DNA of 10,783 nt from Chlorobiota bacterium (GTDB taxonomy: Bacteria; Bacteroidota; Bacteroidia; Bacteroidales; JAADJA01). Location of the stretch: NCBI GenBank assembly GCA_030592565.1, contig JAUVIX010000101.1:1-10783 (forward strand). The letters run 5' to 3'. A program made the translations under genes and the position numbers. Position 1 is the stretch's first letter. Each line of letters opens with the position of its first letter. This document shows positions 6,689 through 10,783 of this stretch, piece by piece. The notes under the pieces were generated by a model. The model did not search any database and was not told where the DNA came from. It saw only the letters and a program-made list of their open reading frames with translations.

Positions 6689-7660
6689 TTAACAGCATCC
6701 CCCTCCATCATAAAACCATGTTGATTCCGAGATAAAAATATCATCTCTTCCAAGAGCCTTTAACTGGGCTGCTGTTTTATCGCAAATTGCAAGAGGCTGA
6801 TTATTTTGCAGAAAGTGACCATTCCCATCATCAAAATATTCCTGCTTACCATAAAGAATTGCAGTTTTTCCGGTAAATATACAAGGGCCGTCAGGAAGTA
6901 ACGGATCTTTTATTGCTGCAACTTCAACACTTTCAATATAGATGGTTTTATCAGTATCATAATTATCAGGATCAAGAATCCGATATGGCCGTTTTGCGCG
7001 CACTTCAATGGTACCAAAACCAACCTCCGCCAGCATATCAATATACTCTTTCAATGGCAGTGAACCACTCAGGCACAAAGCCCGCAATCGTTCATCTTCC
7101 CTAAGATGCTCCGGGATTATCTCTTCACACACCGGATCGGACATTACCAAACGGCCATGAGGTTTAAGCACCCTGTACATCTCCTTCAGGGCTTTTTTCA
7201 GATCGTCGCTCTTAAAAATATTAAAAAGACAATTTTGGGCAGCTACATCCACAGTGCTATCCTCAATTGGCAGGTCTAAAGCATCACCCCTTCTGACGTC
7301 CACAAATTCCGATTTAAACCACGGGTTTAATTTTTCAGCCTCTTTAAAATTCATCTTGCAGGCGTCAATCATTTCATCAACAACATCAACACCTATAACC
7401 CCACCTTTCTTTCGACTATGGTATGCAAACTGAAGCAATTCCATTCCACCTCCAACACCCACATATAGAATCGTCGGATTATTCACTAAATCACGTGGGT
7501 GAACGGTACTACCACACCCATAATTCATAGCCAGCATAATATCAGGTATTTCAAGTCCTGGTAATTGCCAGATCGGCGTTGTTGTACAGCAAAGACCTAC
7601 ATTCGGACTTTCAGCTGCTTCTTTATAAACATCTTTAGTAGTTTCGAGATATTTTTTCAT
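6689..7660 (-). CDS. arsM: ArsM-type arsenite S-adenosylmethyltransferase (arsenosugar-type)
   Basis: A cytoplasmic methyltransferase of 323 residues that should methylate As(III) with SAM. The SAM loop is ILYVGVGGG (64-72), with acidic Asp92 in GVDVVD. The cysteines that bind arsenite in characterised ArsM proteins have clear equivalents: Cys49 in NYGCGST (the YGCGS motif), Cys144 in AQNCLFNIF, and Cys196 in ALCLSGS. A further pair, Cys24-Cys25 (VGLCCTTT), lies upstream. The extra C-terminal region (about 250-323, with GPCIFTGKTA, QPLAICDKTA and a final GGGCC) is the form I associate with cyanobacterial and bacterial arsenosugar biosynthesis, where ArsM works with the radical SAM enzyme ArsS. 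No arsS, arsR or arsenic transporter is in this window. A purine nucleoside phosphorylase lies 107 bases upstream and the T9SS protein 27 bases downstream, all on one strand. No clear promoter was found in the 107-base gap. Confidence 0.85.
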   Translation of the reverse strand: MKKYLETTKDVYKEAAESPNVGLCCTTTPIWQLPGLEIPDIMLAMNYGCGSTVHPRDLVNNPTILYVGVGGGMELLQFAYHSRKKGGVIGVDVVDEMIDACKMNFKEAEKLNPWFKSEFVDVRRGDALDLPIEDSTVDVAAQNCLFNIFKSDDLKKALKEMYRVLKPHGRLVMSDPVCEEIIPEHLREDERLRALCLSGSLPLKEYIDMLAEVGFGTIEVRAKRPYRILDPDNYDTDKTIYIESVEVAAIKDPLLPDGPCIFTGKTAILYGKQEYFDDGNGHFLQNNQPLAICDKTAAQLKALGRDDIFISESTWFYDGGGCC

Positions 7661-7767
7661 AGCAATAATATAGTTTCAAATGATATAAACCAAATAGAAT
7701 AGATTTTGTTAAATCAGCAGTTAGATAATATGTGTTCGGGTAACTTTACATCAACCGCAAAATCCAC

Positions 7768-8580
7768 TTATAGCTCCCTAATAAGAATCTTAAACAACTT
7801 AATAAGACTCTCTTCAGCAACACTAGCAGTTTGAATTATGTCATCTATATCTACTGGCTTCAAATTATCCGGATCACATTCATCTGTAATAACTGAAATA
7901 GCAGCACATGGTAGTCCGGCATGATTTGCAACAATAACTTCCGGCACAGTTGACATACCCACAACATCAGCACCTGTACCTCTCAAAAAACGATATTCAG
8001 CCCTGGTTTCAAGATTGGGGCCTGCTACAGCTACATAGACACCTTTGTACAGAGTTATTTCATTTTCGCTCGATATTCGCTCCATTTTTTCATTCAAAAA
8101 AGCAGAATAAGGCTGACTCATATCAGGGAAGCGCGGTCCAAGTCCATTGTGATTTGGGCCTATCAATGGACCGTCACCCAATAAATTAATATGGTCATCG
8201 AGCAGCATCAGGCCACCCTTTTTAAAATCAAGATTCAAGGCACCACAAGCATTTGAAATTAACAGATACTTAACCCCAAGAGCCTTCATAACTCGTACAG
8301 GAAAAGTAATTTCCTGCATCGTATAACCTTCATAATAATGGAAACGCCCATGCATAGCAAGAATCTTTTTACCCGACATTTCACCATAAATCAGTTTACC
8401 TTTGTGGAATTCAACGGTTGAGACCGGGAAGTTGGGGATATGTTCATAGTCCAGTTCCTGTTCAATTTCAATATGGTTTACAAGTTTCCCAAGTCCTGTC
8501 CCCAGTATAATGGCTATCTCAGGATTTTGCATTCCTTTTTGTTTTAGGAATTCTGTTGTTTCGTTTATCTGTTCCAGCAT
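7768..8580 (-). CDS. punA: Purine nucleoside phosphorylase (trimeric PNP/MTAP family)
   Basis: A 270-residue cytoplasmic enzyme that splits purine nucleosides with phosphate into base and ribose-1-phosphate. Family motifs are phosphate loop ILGTGLG (25-31), HGRFHYYEGY (77-86; His81 matches human His86), SNACGALN (109-116), AGPNLETRAEYR (186-197; Glu191 matches human Glu201) and VVGMSTVPEV (206-215; Met209). At the base-recognition position, human Asn243, this protein has Asp233 (ISVITDECD). In human PNP an Asn243Asp change opens the enzyme to adenosine, and MTAP also uses Asp there. The 5'-hydroxyl-binding His257 of human PNP appears not to be conserved (Asp246 region). I believe the Asp is common in Bacteroidota homologues, so it may be a lineage trait. 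It is first in a probable unit with arsM; a TAAATTTG box lies 31 bases upstream. It could be a housekeeping salvage gene or a partner in arsenosugar synthesis. Confidence 0.9.
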   Translation of the reverse strand: MLEQINETTEFLKQKGMQNPEIAIILGTGLGKLVNHIEIEQELDYEHIPNFPVSTVEFHKGKLIYGEMSGKKILAMHGRFHYYEGYTMQEITFPVRVMKALGVKYLLISNACGALNLDFKKGGLMLLDDHINLLGDGPLIGPNHNGLGPRFPDMSQPYSAFLNEKMERISSENEITLYKGVYVAVAGPNLETRAEYRFLRGTGADVVGMSTVPEVIVANHAGLPCAAISVITDECDPDNLKPVDIDDIIQTASVAEESLIKLFKILIREL

Positions 8581-8610
8581 ATCACTTTTTCTGACTTTTT
8601 ACTAATTGTG

Positions 8611-8618
8611 CAAATTTA
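8611..8618 (-). promoter_or_regulatory. Probable -7 box of the PNP-arsM unit
   Basis: TAAATTTG on the minus strand, followed by CAC, fits the Bacteroidetes -7 pattern TAnnTTTG and lies 31 bases upstream of the PNP start. No TTTG is present 19-21 bases further up, so the -33 element is weak or missing. It lies in the 110-base divergent gap shared with the transglutaminase-like gene, for which I could not find a matching promoter. Confidence 0.4.
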
Positions 8619-8690
8619 TCATTTTTAATATGTCTTTAATTATTATTTTTACTGCTTCTTTCAAATAATATTAAAACAAAAAAACACAAA

Positions 8691-10310
8691 ATGAAAAAGC
8701 TCATTTCAATTATCACAGTTCTTTTGCCGATATTCGTATATGCATACACAGGAGAGGTTCTCAAATCGTTTGACATTCCAGGTCACTTTCCTACCGGACT
8801 GACATTTGACGGAAAAAATATCTGGCTTGCGGATTACAAAACCGACAAACTTTACAGTATTGATCCTGAAACGGGAAAGGTTGTCCGTAGCATTCCCGCA
8901 CCTGCTTACTGGCCTGAAGGACTAGCCTGGGATGGTGAAGCTTTATGGAACGCTGACATCAAAGGAGGTATTCCCTTGTCAGAAAACTATGATGGAGTAA
9001 TTTACAGGATTGATCCGAAAGATGGGACAGTTTTAAAAACAATACAGTCGCCATCAAAATCACCACGCGGTCTGACATGGGATGGAAAATATCTGTGGTG
9101 CGTTGACGATGCATCGGACCAGGTTATACAGTTCAGTCCCGAAGACGGCACAACAATTAAATCATTTCGCTCTCCCTCCTCAAATCCAATGGGTATAACA
9201 TTTGATGGCAAATACCTTTGGATTTCAGACCGTAGTAAAGATAAAATCTATATGGTTGACCCCGACAACGGAATGGTAATAATTATTGCAGAAGCACCTG
9301 GAGAATATACAAGAGGAATGTGCTACGATGGTGAAACAATCTGGGTAGTTGACTACCAACGCGACAAACTTTTTAAATTGAAAATTCGTGATGGGCAGAA
9401 GTTCAGGGCATTTAATTCTCATACCTCTGAAATTACAATTACAGACCAGATAACAAACTTCGGCCCTGGTAAAATCCTCAGTGCAGATGTTCATATTGCT
9501 ATCCCAAAAGATCGCCCAAATCAAAGTATTATTAAGACTCCAACATACAAACCAAAATCGCCTGAGATTGTTACAGACAAATGGGGGCAGCAGACTGCTC
9601 ATTTCCATTTTGAGAATGTGGATGCAGGAGAAAATACTGAGGGGCAGATGGTTTTGAAAGCAAAAATAAGTGAGGTGAGATATTTTATCTACCCCGAAGA
9701 TGTGGGAACTATTGCTGATATTCCTCAAGAGATAAAAGATAAGTATCTTGAAAATAATGAAAAATACAATTTTGATCATCCCGTAATTCAGAATGCAGTT
9801 AAAGAGGCTATTGGGGATGAAACAAATTCCTATATGATTTTCAGGGGTATTTTCAACTATCTTATCGGCAATATGTATTATGAGATGACTGGCGGATGGA
9901 ACACAGCACCAACGGTTTTGGAACGAGGGAATGGTTCATGCTCCGAATATTCATTTGTTTATATTGCGATGTGTCGTGCTGCCGGACTGCCTGCAAGATA
10001 TGTCGGGTCAGTTGTCATTAGAGGTGATTATGCCTGTATTGATGATGTTTTCCATCGCTGGGTTGAAGTTTACCTGCCAAATTACGGCTGGGTTCCTATT
10101 GACCCGTCAGGTGGTGATCAGGAGTGGCCGGGAAATCAGGCCAACTATATTGGCCATCTTGCTAATCGCTACCTTATAACAACTGAAGGTGGTGGTGGCT
10201 CTGAAACAATGGAGTGGACATACAACAGCAATGACTTCTGGACAACCGAGCCAAAAACCTACGTTGTATCAGACCGGTATGCTGAATGGGAGCCGGTGGA
10301 GGAGAAATGA
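8691..10310 (+). CDS. Secreted beta-propeller and transglutaminase-like protein
   Basis: An exported protein of 539 residues. Residues 1-19 are a signal peptide (MKKLISIITVLLPIFVYA). Residues 34-242 hold five propeller-type repeats of about 41-50 residues, each beginning G-L/I/M-x-[FWY]-D-G and continuing [IL]W..D...D.[ILV]Y.[IV][DS]P..G, as in SMP-30/NHL-like propellers. Residues about 247-345 are the beta-rich region usual before bacterial transglutaminase domains (DKWGQQTAHFHFENV). The transglutaminase-like core is about 365-475 with a complete Cys-His-Asp triad: Cys417 in GNGSCSEYS, His455 in DDVFHRWVEV and Asp471 in VPIDPSGGD. The fold may be a protease, amidase or cross-linking enzyme; an intact triad implies activity. 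No T9SS sorting domain is seen, so it is probably periplasmic. The leader is A-rich without Shine-Dalgarno. The stop codon overlaps a short tandem repeat. Confidence 0.88.
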   Translation: MKKLISIITVLLPIFVYAYTGEVLKSFDIPGHFPTGLTFDGKNIWLADYKTDKLYSIDPETGKVVRSIPAPAYWPEGLAWDGEALWNADIKGGIPLSENYDGVIYRIDPKDGTVLKTIQSPSKSPRGLTWDGKYLWCVDDASDQVIQFSPEDGTTIKSFRSPSSNPMGITFDGKYLWISDRSKDKIYMVDPDNGMVIIIAEAPGEYTRGMCYDGETIWVVDYQRDKLFKLKIRDGQKFRAFNSHTSEITITDQITNFGPGKILSADVHIAIPKDRPNQSIIKTPTYKPKSPEIVTDKWGQQTAHFHFENVDAGENTEGQMVLKAKISEVRYFIYPEDVGTIADIPQEIKDKYLENNEKYNFDHPVIQNAVKEAIGDETNSYMIFRGIFNYLIGNMYYEMTGGWNTAPTVLERGNGSCSEYSFVYIAMCRAAGLPARYVGSVVIRGDYACIDDVFHRWVEVYLPNYGWVPIDPSGGDQEWPGNQANYIGHLANRYLITTEGGGGSETMEWTYNSNDFWTTEPKTYVVSDRYAEWEPVEEK

Positions 10311-10369
10311 TTTACGATTTACGAATACGATTTACGATTTACAAATACGATTTACGAGGACGATTTACA
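10309..10369. repeat. Short tandem repeat overlapping the transglutaminase stop codon
   Basis: Two 20-base units (10309-10328 and 10329-10348, differing at one base) are followed by partial units GATTTACGAGGAC (10349-10361) and GATTTACA (10362-10369). Within each full unit GATTTAC is itself repeated. The TGA stop of the preceding gene (10308-10310) supplies the first bases, so the repeat begins exactly at the end of the gene. Confidence 0.85.
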
Positions 10370-10455
10370 ATGCCTTTGATCTGTATGAGTTTGTGATGGA
10401 TTGTGTGACAGATACTCCATGATAGAATCTTCGATAATATAAAAACACATCCCCG

Positions 10456-10486
10456 TTTCTTTTTTTTCAGAAAAAGAGTACTTTTG
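10456..10486 (+). promoter_or_regulatory. Orphan Bacteroidetes-type promoter
   Basis: TTTC (10456-10459), 19 bases, then TACTTTTG (10479-10486) followed by CACC. The -7 matches TAnnTTTG fully and the -33 differs from TTTG at one base. The pattern TACnTTTGCACC is typical of strong promoters in this phylum. Transcription would start near 10493, yet no gene of ordinary size follows in the window; the transcript would contain the foldable stretch at 10502-10538. Confidence 0.5.
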
Positions 10487-10501
10487 CACCCGCATTCTGA
10501 C

Positions 10502-10621
10502 AGCCGCAACCTGTAAGGTTTGAGAAAGCAGGTGGGCTGATAATCTTGCAGGTTTGAAGGATGGATGGGCATAGAATTTTACTTTGCAGGTTTTAATGAA
10601 GGTGATTTAAAAGATAACTGA
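10502..10621 (+). other. Possible structured leader or small RNA with an 18-codon ORF
   Basis: Just downstream of the orphan promoter, AGCC (10502-10505) can pair with GGCT (10535-10538). Inside that pair, AACCT (10508-10512) can pair with AGGTT (10516-10520), or ACCTG (10509-10513) with CAGGT (10529-10533); the two choices exclude each other, as in switch-like leaders. The word TTGCAGGTTT recurs at about 10546 and 10584. A small ORF at 10565-10621 (MGIEFYFAGFNEGDLKDN) is preceded by GAAGG. I do not recognise a known riboswitch or RNA family, and short stems of this kind can arise by chance. Confidence 0.25.
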
Positions 10622-10672
10622 CAAGCGTGGACGCTCGTCGCCTTCTAATTAAGTAAGAATTGAAAATAGGAC

Positions 10673-10739
10673 ACTACTCAGCAGGTGTATGTAATTGATA
10701 TTCAATAGCCCCGTTCTTTAGGGCGGGGGTAAAAAGTAA
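10673..10739 (+). repeat. REP-like hairpin repeat, copy 2
   Basis: A 67-base inverted counterpart of 2097-2162. Its core stem is CCCCGUUC, loop UUUA, GGGCGGGG (10709-10728), with two G-U pairs. Where copy 1 has a G-C pair next to the loop-closing pair, this copy has U-G, so pairing is kept despite base changes. It is about 360 bases past the transglutaminase stop and lies in the sense direction of that gene. It is followed by GTAAAAAGTAA, not by a T-run. Confidence 0.75.
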
Positions 10740-10760
10740 AAAAATATTGCAGTTTTGGCG

Positions 10761-10780
10761 ATCCCGATACATATCGGGAT
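10761..10780. repeat. Short perfect hairpin at the window end
   Basis: ATCCCGAT (10761-10768), loop ACAT, ATCGGGAT (10773-10780) gives an 8-pair perfect stem. It stands 21 bases after REP-like copy 2. Hairpins of this sequence type are frequent between genes in Bacteroidota as I remember it. The window stops 3 bases later, so whether a T-run follows cannot be judged. Confidence 0.55.
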
Positions 10781-10783
10781 TGA

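Larger units (their letters stand above)
10311..10783. other. Gene-poor tail of the window
   Basis: These 473 bases contain no gene of ordinary length that I can support. They hold, in order, the tandem repeat (10309-10369), an orphan promoter (10456-10486), a foldable stretch with a tiny ORF (10502-10621), REP-like repeat copy 2 (10673-10739) and a short hairpin (10761-10780). The density of repeats suggests a hotspot for insertion or a decayed locus. Confidence 0.6.

Noticed and set aside
9225..9779. 184-codon minus-strand frame inside the transglutaminase-like gene
   Set aside because: It lies wholly within a gene with clear repeats and catalytic residues on the other strand; its composition looks like antisense noise.
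10309..10369. CRISPR-like array
   Set aside because: The units are directly adjacent, with no spacers of constant length, and no cas gene is present.

Overview
The window looks like chromosomal DNA from a free-living or environmental member of the Bacteroidota (Bacteroidales/Marinilabiliales-like). The evidence is an AT-rich base composition, several promoter boxes of the Bacteroidetes type (TAnnTTTG at -7, TTTG at -33), mostly A/T-rich leaders without Shine-Dalgarno sequences, a type IX secretion (T9SS) C-terminal sorting domain, a DUF3298-type lipoprotein, and short interspersed hairpin repeats between genes. No rRNA, tRNA, CRISPR array or transposase gene is visible.

Layout. 1-154: intergenic, with an imperfect inverted repeat. 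155-1908 (minus): a two-gene operon for the alpha and beta subunits of a glutaconate-type (class I) CoA-transferase, with a plausible promoter at 1966-1998. 1909-2214: intergenic, holding that promoter and copy 1 of a REP-like hairpin repeat. 2215-2967 (minus): a lipoprotein with a DUF3298-like domain. 3179-4195 (plus): a secreted trypsin-like protein whose catalytic Ser is replaced by Asn and which carries an in-frame C8 tract. A class I methyltransferase follows 4 bases later (4200-4790). 4835-8580 (minus): a likely transcription unit in the order purine nucleoside phosphorylase, ArsM-type arsenite methyltransferase, and a T9SS-exported seven-repeat FG-GAP/Fn3 protein. 8691-10310 (plus, divergent): a secreted beta-propeller plus transglutaminase-like protein. 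10311-10783: a gene-poor tail with a short tandem repeat, an orphan promoter with a foldable leader, copy 2 of the REP-like repeat in the opposite orientation, and a final hairpin.

The most interesting group is the ArsM/PNP pair. The ArsM belongs to the long form with a GGGCC C-terminus that I associate with arsenosugar biosynthesis. The nucleoside phosphorylase upstream has Asp where human PNP has Asn243, a position that decides between 6-oxo- and 6-amino-purines. Together they suggest, but do not prove, a route in which arsenic is methylated, adenosylated (by an ArsS not seen here) and then freed of adenine. The second point of interest is the secreted pseudo-protease with a slippage-prone C8 tract. 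The third is the pair of covarying hairpin repeats that bracket an 8.5-kb block.
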